Positions 51,118 through 57,940 of a DNA stretch of 64,000 bases are shown in pieces. The first letter of the stretch is position 1, and every line of letters begins with the position of its first letter. A model generated the notes under the pieces. That model saw only the letters and a list, made by a program, of their open reading frames with translations, was not told where the DNA came from and made no database searches. Origin of the DNA: Halogeometricum sp. S3BR5-2 (GTDB lineage: Archaea > Halobacteriota > Halobacteria > Halobacteriales > Haloferacaceae); assembly GCF_031624635.1 (NCBI RefSeq), contig NZ_JAMQOQ010000001.1:620001-684000 (forward strand), in the 5' to 3' direction. Position numbers and translations under genes: made by a program.

Positions 51118-51759
51118 CTACTTCGACGGTTCGGCGCCCGACGCGGCGTCGTCGGCGTCCGCGTTCGTGGCGGCGTTGGCGCTCTTCGCGTTCGTCCCCC
51201 TCGACCCGACGAGGCTCCGATAGCCGGCGACGGCGGCGGCGACGACGACGGCGCCGGAGGTGTTCACCGCGAGGTCTATCAGCGTGTCCTCGACGTAGAA
51301 GCCGGCCGACCAGCCGTACCAGAAGTCCTTGAACACGAACTCGTACACCTCGAATCCGGCGCCGATGGCGAAGACGGACGGAATCAGCCACAGCGGAGAC
51401 CGGACCGCCGCCGCGGTCCGGCGGTGGGTCAGCGCCAGGAGGACGGCGACGCCGAACCCGCCCATCGCGTGCGTGAGGAGGTCCCACCACGGCACCGCCG
51501 TGTAGACGCCGTACCGGAGGCCGCCGAAGTGGAGCGCCGAGACGAGGACGGCCCACAGCGCCATCCCCACCCACGCGACGGTCACCCGGTCGCCGCGCGG
51601 AAGGTCGACCCGGAGTCGGTGGAGGAGCGTTCGGGGCCACGAGCGAACGTCGCCGGGGAATCCCGGCGTCGCGGCGGCGACGACGACGGCGAGGGCCGCG
51701 AGGAGCAGCGACCCGACGCCGACGACGAGTCGCGGGGAGGAGTGAGGCAGCGGGGACAT
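51118..51759 (-). CDS. Polytopic membrane protein (YjdF-like outline)
   Basis: The 213-residue product has six or so helices: VVGVGSLLLAALAVVVAAAT, then VTVAWVGMALWAVLVSALHF, and the motifs WWDLLTHAMGGFGVAVLLAL and FEVYEFVFKDFWYGWSAGF with VEDTLIDLAVNTSGAV following. Conserved membrane-embedded Asp, His and Glu residues recall DUF2238/YjdF proteins of unknown function. A TATA AAATTTATCC at about 51783-51792 sits 26-29 nt before the ATG at 51759. Divergent from the broken AsnC gene; an inverted repeat TGAGA-CTGAA-TCTCA (51765-51779) lies at its start. Confidence 0.82.
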   Translation of the reverse strand: MSPLPHSSPRLVVGVGSLLLAALAVVVAAATPGFPGDVRSWPRTLLHRLRVDLPRGDRVTVAWVGMALWAVLVSALHFGGLRYGVYTAVPWWDLLTHAMGGFGVAVLLALTHRRTAAAVRSPLWLIPSVFAIGAGFEVYEFVFKDFWYGWSAGFYVEDTLIDLAVNTSGAVVVAAAVAGYRSLVGSRGTNAKSANAATNADADDAASGAEPSK

Positions 51760-51764
51760 CTCAC

Positions 51765-51779
51765 TGAGACTGAATCTCA
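51765..51779. promoter_or_regulatory. Inverted repeat at start of divergent membrane-protein gene
   Basis: TGAGA and TCTCA are perfect arms around CTGAA, overlapping the predicted start of transcription of the gene ending at 51118. In divergent promoters of AsnC-type genes such sites often bind the regulator encoded next door, which here is broken. Confidence 0.35.
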
Positions 51780-51897
51780 CATCGGATAAATTTCTTGTGT
51801 GTCTCGGTCGCCGACATCCCGGCTTCGGAGAAATTCGCGATCCGCCTCCCGTCGCGCGAATCCCAGAGAATTTGTGCGTAATCGCCGATACGGGGGT

Positions 51898-52482
51898 ATG
51901 GCTCACGAACTGGACGACGTCGACCGAGGGATTCTCTACCTCCTCCAAGTGGACGCCAGACACACGACGTCGTAGGACATCGCCGCCAAGGTCGGCGTCT
52001 CCGCGAGCACCGTTCGCAACCGCATCGAACGCCTCGAAGACGACGGCGTGCTACGGGGGTATCAGCCCGTGATCGACTACGAGGAGGCGAACTTACCGTT
52101 CCACGTCATGTTCGTCATCACCGCGCCCCCGTCCGAACGGGAACGGATCGTCGACCGCCTCATGGACGTCCGAGGCATCATCGACGTCCGCGAGATGCTC
52201 ACCGGTCGGCGGAACATCCACGCCGAGGTGGTCGGAGAGTCCACGACAGACATCGTCCGCATCACCGACGCCATCCACGAGATGGGCGTCGAGGTCGAAA
52301 GCTCGGAGATCATAAAGCGGCGACGGAGCCAACCGTTCAACCACTTCTACTTCTCGGACCCGTTCGACGGCGAGGAGAGCGAGGACGAGAACGAGGGCGG
52401 GGAACACGAGGAGCACGGAAGCGAGCGAGAGAGCCGAGAGGACGCCGGCGCGCGCGAGAGCGACGAGGAGGAACAGTCGTGA
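51898..52482 (+). pseudogene. Lrp/AsnC-family regulator interrupted by an in-frame TAG
   Basis: From the ATG at 51898 the frame encodes LDDVDRGILYLLQVDARHTT, then a serine and TAG at codon 26 (51973-51975), and continues in the same frame without further stop to 52482: DIAAKVGVSASTVRNRIERL (HTH recognition helix), then the RAM-like ligand domain (GRRNIHAEVVGESTTDIVRI) and an acidic tail. Homologues have Gln or Glu at the stop position, so one base change (for example CAG to TAG) explains it. Everything else, including a leaderless-type promoter (GAGAATTTG, about 26 nt upstream), looks intact. Either a recent pseudogene, a sequencing error, readthrough, or reinitiation at GTG 52048 to give a 144-residue HTH-less protein. 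Confidence 0.85.
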
Positions 52483-52483
52483 C

Positions 52484-52496
52484 AGAAATAATTTCT
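52484..52496. terminator. Inverted repeat AGAAATAATTTCT after the AsnC gene
   Basis: A perfect 6+1+6 palindrome begins two bases after the TGA at 52482 in AT-rich sequence. It may be a 3' element of the AsnC gene, or a binding site. A terminator in archaea needs only a T-run, so the assignment is uncertain. Confidence 0.3.
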
Positions 52497-52601
52497 AATC
52501 CGACTGCTCTGCTAATTTCGCAGTAATCCCCGTCATCACTGCTAGTATCGTTTGTCAAGTCTGTTTTTACGTGACTGAAGAACCGAATTATTGCGAATCT
52601 G

Positions 52602-52657
52602 TTTAAATGTTTCTGGTATGTCAAGAAACGTATTTGCGTGGCCCCACGTTTTTTTTT
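52602..52657 (+). promoter_or_regulatory. HalOD1 gene promoter/leader with inverted repeat and hairpin-T9
   Basis: TTTAAAT at 52602-52608 is the likely TATA box. Immediately downstream, GTTTCT and AGAAAC (52609-52614 and 52624-52629) form a perfect inverted repeat covering the predicted transcription start. The leader then holds CGTGGCCCCACG (52637-52648, a 4-5 bp hairpin) followed by nine T (52649-52657), which is terminator-like, only 4 nt before the ATG at 52662. This may be a repressor site plus an attenuator. Confidence 0.5.
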
Positions 52658-52661
52658 AAAG

Positions 52662-53129
52662 ATGCGAGACACTGAGCCGACAGACGCGGCTGTCGACTAC
52701 AACTCCGAGACGGGGACGTATCGGGGGTACTTCGACCCGGACTCCGAACCGGTGAGCGACGCCGTCGTCAGGGTGTTGTCGAGGATTTCCGAGCGCGAAC
52801 CGGAGGACCTGCGACCGGTAGACGACATCGTCGACCCGATAGTGTTGGACGCGTTGGTCCGCGAGCGACGGGGGGAGTTCCAGTTTCGGTTCGAACACGA
52901 GGGGTACGCCGTCCTCGTGACGAGCGGGGGCGAACTCCTCGTCTGGTCGGGCACCGTCCCGCTCGGAGGGGAGATACTGACCGACGCCCAGTTCCGAAGC
53001 GCCCTCGATCAGATCGTCCGCGAGGCCGAGGAGAACGGTATCGGCGTCGAGGGAGGGTGGGAGACGTCGGCGGCGGACGAGGGCTCGGTGTGGGACGTCG
53101 AGATTCTGGAAGTCAGGCGGTCGGACTGA
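52662..53129 (+). CDS. HalOD1-domain protein
   Basis: The 155-residue protein is a stand-alone haloarchaeal output domain 1: VDYNSETGTYRGYFDPDSEP, VSDAVVRVLSRISEREPEDL and GEFQFRFEHEGYAVLVTSGG. HalOD1 domains occur at the ends of signalling proteins and alone, and are thought to act as signal outputs; the biochemical action is unknown. After the core (about residue 90) comes an extra segment, ILTDAQFRSALDQIVREAEEN, that is longer than in minimal family members. The ORF is open from 52638 but the first codons there encode the T-run; ATG 52662 is taken. Confidence 0.88.
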   Translation: MRDTEPTDAAVDYNSETGTYRGYFDPDSEPVSDAVVRVLSRISEREPEDLRPVDDIVDPIVLDALVRERRGEFQFRFEHEGYAVLVTSGGELLVWSGTVPLGGEILTDAQFRSALDQIVREAEENGIGVEGGWETSAADEGSVWDVEILEVRRSD

Positions 53130-53175
53130 CCGTCGCGCCGGGTCTGGTTCTTCGGGGGTGGGAATCGGCGTCTGC

Positions 53176-53183
53176 TTATATAC
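53176..53183 (+). promoter_or_regulatory. TATA box of the DoxX gene
   Basis: TTATATAC lies about 42 nt before the ATG at 53222, predicting a leader of about 16 nt that contains an AAGGTG Shine-Dalgarno-like element at 53208-53213. Confidence 0.55.
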
Positions 53184-53221
53184 TGTCGCCTGTCGCTTGT
53201 CCAACCGTAAGGTGAACTAAG

Positions 53222-53788
53222 ATGGCAGCGACGACACAGACGGGGACGACCAACACGTTCGAGAGCACGGTGGCGGGTGTGACCGTCAGGGGGCGGGCCC
53301 ATCCGCTCAGCGCGTGGTTCGTCCTCGCGCTTCGCCTCATGATGGGTATCGCCTTCGCCTACTCGGGTATCGCGAAGATTATCGACGGCTTCGACGCGAC
53401 GGGTTACCTCGCGAACGCGACGGTGGCCAACGGGTCGCCCGCGGCGGGTCTGTTCGTCGCCATGGCCGGCAACGAGGCGTTCATGGCGTTCGTGAACGTC
53501 GCCGTCCCGTGGGGCGAACTCGCCATCGGACTGGCACTCATCGTCGGCCTCCTGACCCGCTTCGCGGCGTTCTGGGGCGCGGTGATGATGTTCCTGTTCT
53601 ACCTCGGCAACTGGGAGGTCGGACACGGCCTCATCAACGGCGACTTCGCCTACATGCTGGTGTTCCTCGCCGTCGCCGCCTTCGGCGCGGGTCGCATCCT
53701 CGGCCTCGACGCCCTCGTCGAGCGCTACGATGTGGACGGACGGCCCCTCACCGAGAAGTACCCCGTCCTCGACTACGTTCTGGGGTGA
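53222..53788 (+). CDS. DoxX-family membrane protein
   Basis: The 188-residue protein has four helices of the DoxX/DoxD type: LSAWFVLALRLMMGIAFAYSG, FMAFVNVAVPWGELAIGLAL, FWGAVMMFLFYLGNWEVGHG and AYMLVFLAVAAFGAGRIL (around them short loops). The motif GELAIGLALIVG and the NWEVGHG turn are family marks. DoxX relatives are thiosulfate:quinone oxidoreductase subunits or redox-stress partners; no DoxA or oxidase subunit is adjacent, so function is open. Starts ATG 53222 with Shine-Dalgarno-like AAGGTG. Confidence 0.9.
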   Translation: MAATTQTGTTNTFESTVAGVTVRGRAHPLSAWFVLALRLMMGIAFAYSGIAKIIDGFDATGYLANATVANGSPAAGLFVAMAGNEAFMAFVNVAVPWGELAIGLALIVGLLTRFAAFWGAVMMFLFYLGNWEVGHGLINGDFAYMLVFLAVAAFGAGRILGLDALVERYDVDGRPLTEKYPVLDYVLG

Positions 53789-53861
53789 ACTCCTAAAACG
53801 CGAGCGTTCTCTTCTCTCCGGTCGCGCGTCCCGAGGGTCGCGGAACCGGAGTCCGTCTCCG

Positions 53862-54155
53862 TCACTCGACGTACAGCGAGTAGGTGATGATGGCGAACCC
53901 GACGAGGGTGATGACCGAGTCGACGAGCAGGCCGACGACGAGGTCCGTCTGGAGGAGCACGTCGAGGACGCCCGCGACGATGGCGCCGAACGTGACGACG
54001 CCGAAGCCGATGGCGAGCGCCCGCAGCGACGGCTCGCCGGTCCGGCGGTACGCCTTGAAACTGAAGTAGGTGATGAGCCCGCCGAGAACGAGGATACCCG
54101 TCTGGACGACGATGACCGCCGTGGCCAGCAGGGGCGCGTCGGAGAAGTGGGTCAC
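53862..54155 (-). CDS. Three-helix membrane protein paired with wHTH regulator
   Basis: A 97-residue membrane protein with three hydrophobic helices (LLATAVIVVQTGILVLGGLI; LAIGFGVVTFGAIVAGVLDV; SVITLVGFAIITYSLYV) and the polar turn SFKAYRRTGEPSLRAL between the first two. It starts with GTG 54155 inside the stop of the wHTH gene (GTGA, 4-nt overlap). Such pairs are common in haloarchaea; the membrane protein may sense a signal for the regulator. Function unknown. Confidence 0.8.
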   Translation of the reverse strand: MTHFSDAPLLATAVIVVQTGILVLGGLITYFSFKAYRRTGEPSLRALAIGFGVVTFGAIVAGVLDVLLQTDLVVGLLVDSVITLVGFAIITYSLYVE

Positions 54156-54529
54156 TTCGTCTCCCTCCTGACGGCCGACCAGATGTCGGCGAGCTGCTGG
54201 TCGGGGGACTGGTCGGGTTGGACCACCTCGACGTCGAGCTTCCGGTCCTCGGTGAGTTCGATGCGCACCTCGTCGAACGTCACCTCGTACGTCGTCGTGT
54301 GGTGGCCGTCGGCGCGCACCTCCGTCCCTTCGGTCAGCAAGTCGGCCTCGGTGAGGAGGTCCAACTTGCGGTACGTCGTCGAGAGCGGTATCTCGCACTC
54401 GTCGGATAGTTCGCTTGCCGTCATAGGTTCTGCTAGTGCTCTGATGATGGCTCGGGCGTCCGCGTCGTCTAAGGCGTCGAGGACGGAGAGGAGTTCCCCC
54501 GACTCCTCGGCGGACCGGTCGCGTGCCAT
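54152..54529 (-). CDS. Winged-helix transcription regulator (ArsR-like)
   Basis: The 125-residue protein has an ArsR/MarR-like winged helix at residues about 20-80 (DADARAIIRALAEPMTASEL, SDECEIPLSTTYRKLDLLTE, wing DLLTEGTEVRADGHHTTTYE) and a beta-rich C-terminal part (VTFDEVRIELTEDRKLDVEV). No cysteine metal site. ATG 54529 is chosen over an upstream start three codons earlier. Its stop overlaps the start of a three-helix membrane protein, with which it forms a unit. Confidence 0.88.
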   Translation of the reverse strand: MARDRSAEESGELLSVLDALDDADARAIIRALAEPMTASELSDECEIPLSTTYRKLDLLTEADLLTEGTEVRADGHHTTTYEVTFDEVRIELTEDRKLDVEVVQPDQSPDQQLADIWSAVRRETK

Positions 54530-54697
54530 TGGCCGCACTCGTCCGCGCGAGACAATAATCCTCGCGGATACCGCCCCCGGTTCGCGCGCCGAACCCCGGC
54601 GCGGCGCGTCGACTCGACGACCGGGTCGCGGGCATCCGACAGACGCCGAGTCGGCCCGCGGCGAAGCCGAGGCCGGGGGTGGGGTCGTTCCCCCGCC

Positions 54698-55249
54698 TCA
54701 CTCCGCGCGGCGGTACGTGGCCGTCAGCGTCGTCCGCTCGAGGAGTGCGTCGTCTATCGCGCGCGAGACCTTCTCGTGTCTGGCGCCGGGGTGCAGGTCG
54801 AGCGTGCGGTCCAGCGCGTACGCGGTGATTCGGTACTCGTGCGGGTCGTCGCCCCGCGACGGACACGCGGCGAAGTATCCGAGCGTGCCGCCGTCGTTTC
54901 GTCCCTGCCGCGCCCCGCCGAGGGCGATTTCCTCTTTGGGCACTCCGGCCGGAATCTCTGTCGTGTCGGCGGGGACGTTCCACAGGAGCCAGTGGACGAA
55001 CGGCTTCTGTCCGGGCGCGTCGGGGTCGTCGACGACGAGGGCGAGCGATTTCGTCCCCTCGGGGACGCCCGCGACGGAGAGCGGCGGCGACTCGCCGGCC
55101 CCGTCGCAGGTGTGTCGGGCCGGCAGCGTCTCGCCGCGCTCGAACGCCGGGGAGGCGACCGTCAGCCCCGCGACGTTCGACAGTTGGCGCTCGCTTCCCC
55201 CATCGGTGACGACTTCGCGTCCCCCCTCAGGGACGGTCCTACGGTCCAT
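54698..55249 (-). CDS. YbhB/YbcL PEBP-family protein
   Basis: A 183-residue protein of the phosphatidylethanolamine-binding/Raf-kinase-inhibitor-like family. Motifs: FERGETLPARHTCDGAGESP, SLALVVDDPDAPGQKPFVHW (the DPDAP box), LLWNVPADTTEIP, and the C-terminal YALDRTLDLHPGARHEKV. Ligand pocket residues seem intact. No signal peptide is evident. Physiological role in archaea is unknown. It is the first gene of no clear operon; the OYE gene precedes it by 136 nt on the same strand. Confidence 0.93.
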   Translation of the reverse strand: MDRRTVPEGGREVVTDGGSERQLSNVAGLTVASPAFERGETLPARHTCDGAGESPPLSVAGVPEGTKSLALVVDDPDAPGQKPFVHWLLWNVPADTTEIPAGVPKEEIALGGARQGRNDGGTLGYFAACPSRGDDPHEYRITAYALDRTLDLHPGARHEKVSRAIDDALLERTTLTATYRRAE

Positions 55250-55385
55250 ACCGGCGACACGTCTCCCAACACGAAAGTGTTTGCCACCGGATAGTTGTCA
55301 ACCGTCCGTTCTCTCCGCCCGTTCGATACGTCCGCCGTCCGGGACGGAATCGGTGTCCGGAGGTCGACACGCGGGTCGACGGAAG

Positions 55386-56705
55386 CTATCGCTCCTCGGA
55401 CGGTTCGTACGCGCCGGCCCGTCGCAACGCCCCCGCCTCGCGGAGGACGCGGGGCGTCCGACAGACGCCGGGGGCGCCCGTCGCCTGCGGGACGGCGCAG
55501 TTGTTGCAGTTCTCGCAGACCGCCTCCGCGTCCCCCTCGCCGTCCGCACCGTCCGCGCCGAGCAGTCGGGCCGGCAGTCGCGGTTCGGCGTAGAAGGGGC
55601 GGCCCATCCCGACGGCGTCGCAGGCGCCGCCGAGCAGTCGGTCCGTCTCCGCCCGGCCGCGGATTCCCCCCTCGCAGAGCACCGGCACGTCGACGGCGCG
55701 GCGGACGCGGCGGCACAGGTCGGCGTTCCACGCCGGTTCGAAGTCGTACGCCTTCGATTCGAGCCAGTTGCCGAACGCGACGAGGCGGGCGCGGAGTCGC
55801 CCGCCGAACGCCGCCTCGTAGCCCGCGCGGTACCGGTCGTCGGACCACGCGCGCGCCGGATACTCCCCCCTGACGACGCTGGCGTCCCAGAACACCGAGG
55901 CGGTCACCGGGACGACGGCGTCGTAGCCGTAGTCGGCGAGGCGGGCGCAGATTCCGACGGCGTCGTCGGCCGAGAGGCGCCTGCGGACGACGGGCGGGGC
56001 GGCCGTCTCGGCGGGTACCTTCGTCATCAGGGGCACGTCGCCCGCGCGCGAGCGAACCTCGTCGTGGACGAGTTCGAGGAACCGGACGCCGTCGGCGAAC
56101 TCGTCTCTCCTGCGATTGTAGAACGGCGAGAGGAACTGCTGGAGGATGCCCATGTTCGCCCCCGCGAGGTGAATCACGTCGTACCCGGCGTCGACGCACC
56201 GCCGCGCCGCGCGCCCGAAATCCGCGGCCAGTTCGTACGCGTCGTCGGTGGAGAGGACGCGCGCGTCGTACTCCAGAAACCCCGTCGCGGCCATCGCGCG
56301 GAGGAGGCGCGGCGGTTCGGAGACGGCGAGTTGTCCGAGGTCCGGGTTGCGCTCTCGAAACCCGGCGTGCCACGTCTCCATGCTCCGCAGGCCGCCGTGT
56401 TCGAGTTGGACCGCTATCCTCGCGCCGTGGTCGTGTATCGCGTCGGTGAGCCTCGACAACCCCGCGACGAACCCGTCGTCGTGGACGCGGGTCATCCCCG
56501 GCGCGGCGCACCCGCCCTCTCCGCGGACGATAGTCGCCCCCTGACAGATCAGCCCCGCCCCCGCCGCGGCCGCGGGTTCCAACTCGGCGACGAGTCGACT
56601 CACGGCGTCGGGACCGTTCCCCGCGCACTCCAACAGCGGTGCGCGGTAGAGACGGTTCGGAACCGTCACGTCGCCGATTCTGAGGGGGTCGTCGAGCCGA
56701 GTCAT
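55386..56705 (-). CDS. Old yellow enzyme-family flavin oxidoreductase with 4Fe-4S motif
   Basis: A 439-residue FMN enzyme of the OYE/2,4-dienoyl-CoA reductase TIM barrel: GDVTVPNRLYRAPLLECAGN, AGLICQGATIVRGEG, IAVQLEHGGLRSMETW, FLSPFYNRRRDEFADGVRFL, and LLGGACDAVGMGRPFYAEP. Near residue 396-415 are four cysteines, CENCNNCAVPQ ... GVC, that should bind one 4Fe-4S cluster. The FAD/NAD(P)H domain of full dienoyl-CoA reductase is absent, so electrons must come from a separate partner. The ATG at 56705 is used; the ORF is spuriously open for 2.5 kb upstream. Confidence 0.9.
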   Translation of the reverse strand: MTRLDDPLRIGDVTVPNRLYRAPLLECAGNGPDAVSRLVAELEPAAAAGAGLICQGATIVRGEGGCAAPGMTRVHDDGFVAGLSRLTDAIHDHGARIAVQLEHGGLRSMETWHAGFRERNPDLGQLAVSEPPRLLRAMAATGFLEYDARVLSTDDAYELAADFGRAARRCVDAGYDVIHLAGANMGILQQFLSPFYNRRRDEFADGVRFLELVHDEVRSRAGDVPLMTKVPAETAAPPVVRRRLSADDAVGICARLADYGYDAVVPVTASVFWDASVVRGEYPARAWSDDRYRAGYEAAFGGRLRARLVAFGNWLESKAYDFEPAWNADLCRRVRRAVDVPVLCEGGIRGRAETDRLLGGACDAVGMGRPFYAEPRLPARLLGADGADGEGDAEAVCENCNNCAVPQATGAPGVCRTPRVLREAGALRRAGAYEPSEER

Positions 56706-56828
56706 ACTTGCGTCTCGGCGGCGGCGACCAAAGAGACGGCGGACGGGGCGGTCGGACGAGACGACGCGCCGCGTCGAACCGGTCGGATAGCGTGAAGATT
56801 CAAGCCCCGGCGCGACGACGACGCTCCA

Positions 56829-57860
56829 ATGAGCGACCCGAAGCCGTTCCGGTACGACACCGAGGTGCCGCCGGGCGAGAAGCGCCACCTCCGGTACGAG
56901 ATAAGCGAGACGTACCTCGGCGACCCCGTCGAGGTGCCGGTGACGGTCGTCAACGGCGAACGCGGCGGGCCGACGGTGTTCATGACCGCCGCCCTCCACG
57001 GCGACGAACTGAACGGCGTGAAAGTGCTGCAGGAGGTGGCCGCGCGCTACGACCCCGCGACGCTCCACGGCACTCTCGTCTGCATCCACGTCGCCAACGT
57101 GCCCGGCTACCTCGCCCAGCAGCGCTACCTCCCCATCTACGACCTCGACCTCAACCGCTCGTTCCCGGGGCGGAACTCCGCGAACACGGCCGAGCGGATG
57201 GCCAACCAGATATACGAGCGGTTCATCAAGCCGTGCGACGTCGGCGTCGACTTCCACACGTCGACGCGCAACCGGACGACGATGTACCACGTCCGCGCGG
57301 ACGTGGCGAAACCCGAGGTGAACCGCCTCGCGCGGTCGTTCGGGTCGAACCTCATCCTCTCGGGGGAGGCGGACCCGGGGTCGCTGCGGACCGTGGCGAC
57401 GCGCGACGGCATCCCGACTATCACCGTCGAGATGGGTCGGGCGCACCGCTTCCAACTTCCGCTCGTCGAACGGGCCTTGGAGGGCGTCGAGAGCGTCCTC
57501 GCCGAGTACGGACTGCTCCCCGGCCGACCGGTCGCGTGGCCGGGGTGGACTCGAATCGTCGAGAACGCCTCGGACAAGGCGTGGCTTCGGGCCGACACGG
57601 GCGGACTCGTGGAGATGCAGTACGGCGAGGTGCCCCTCGTCTACGAGGGCGACACCATCTGCACCGTCTCGGACCACTTCAAGAAGCGCGAGAGTCGCGT
57701 CGCGGCCCCCTTCACGGGCCTCGTCATCGGCGTCCTCCAGAATCCGGTGGCCGCGCCGGGCCACCCGCTGTGTCACCTCGTGAGCGTCGACGAGGGGACG
57801 CTCGCGGAGATAGAGCGGGAGATAGCGGCCGGGGAGTTCTCCGAACGACCGTGGTCCTGA
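56829..57860 (+). CDS. Succinylglutamate desuccinylase/aspartoacylase-family hydrolase
   Basis: A 343-residue zinc hydrolase of the AstE/aspartoacylase family. The zinc ligands are H57 and E60 in ALHGDELNG and H143 in DFHTSTRNRTT; the general base is the Glu of TVEMGRAHRFQ. The C-terminal barrel-like domain (about residues 240-330) has LRADTGGLVEMQYG and AAPFTGLVIGVLQN. Substrate unknown: N-acylated amino acids or ectoine-type osmolytes are possible. The 3' end and stop overlap the first copy of an imperfect direct repeat. Confidence 0.9.
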   Translation: MSDPKPFRYDTEVPPGEKRHLRYEISETYLGDPVEVPVTVVNGERGGPTVFMTAALHGDELNGVKVLQEVAARYDPATLHGTLVCIHVANVPGYLAQQRYLPIYDLDLNRSFPGRNSANTAERMANQIYERFIKPCDVGVDFHTSTRNRTTMYHVRADVAKPEVNRLARSFGSNLILSGEADPGSLRTVATRDGIPTITVEMGRAHRFQLPLVERALEGVESVLAEYGLLPGRPVAWPGWTRIVENASDKAWLRADTGGLVEMQYGEVPLVYEGDTICTVSDHFKKRESRVAAPFTGLVIGVLQNPVAAPGHPLCHLVSVDEGTLAEIEREIAAGEFSERPWS

Positions 57861-57936
57861 GACTCGTTTCGTCGAGTGGAATCGAGCGCGGCGTTCGGAG
57901 CGAACGACCGTGGTCCTGAGGCTCGCTCCGTCGAGT
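57842..57936. repeat. Imperfect 36-nt direct repeat spanning the stop codon
   Basis: The 36 nt at 57842-57877 recur at 57901-57936 with three mismatches (33 of 36 identical); the first copy includes the last codons and TGA of the aspartoacylase-family gene. Each copy holds an inverted repeat (ACTCG...CGAGT in copy 1, CTCG...CGAG in copy 2). It lies between convergent genes, so it may be a duplicated terminator. Confidence 0.7.
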
Positions 57937-57940
57937 CGAC

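Noticed and set aside
51973-51975. TAG in the AsnC gene as a pyrrolysine or other recoded codon
   Set aside because: Several intact genes in the window end in TAG, and no recoding element or suppressor tRNA is visible here. A point mutation is the simpler account, though readthrough remains testable.
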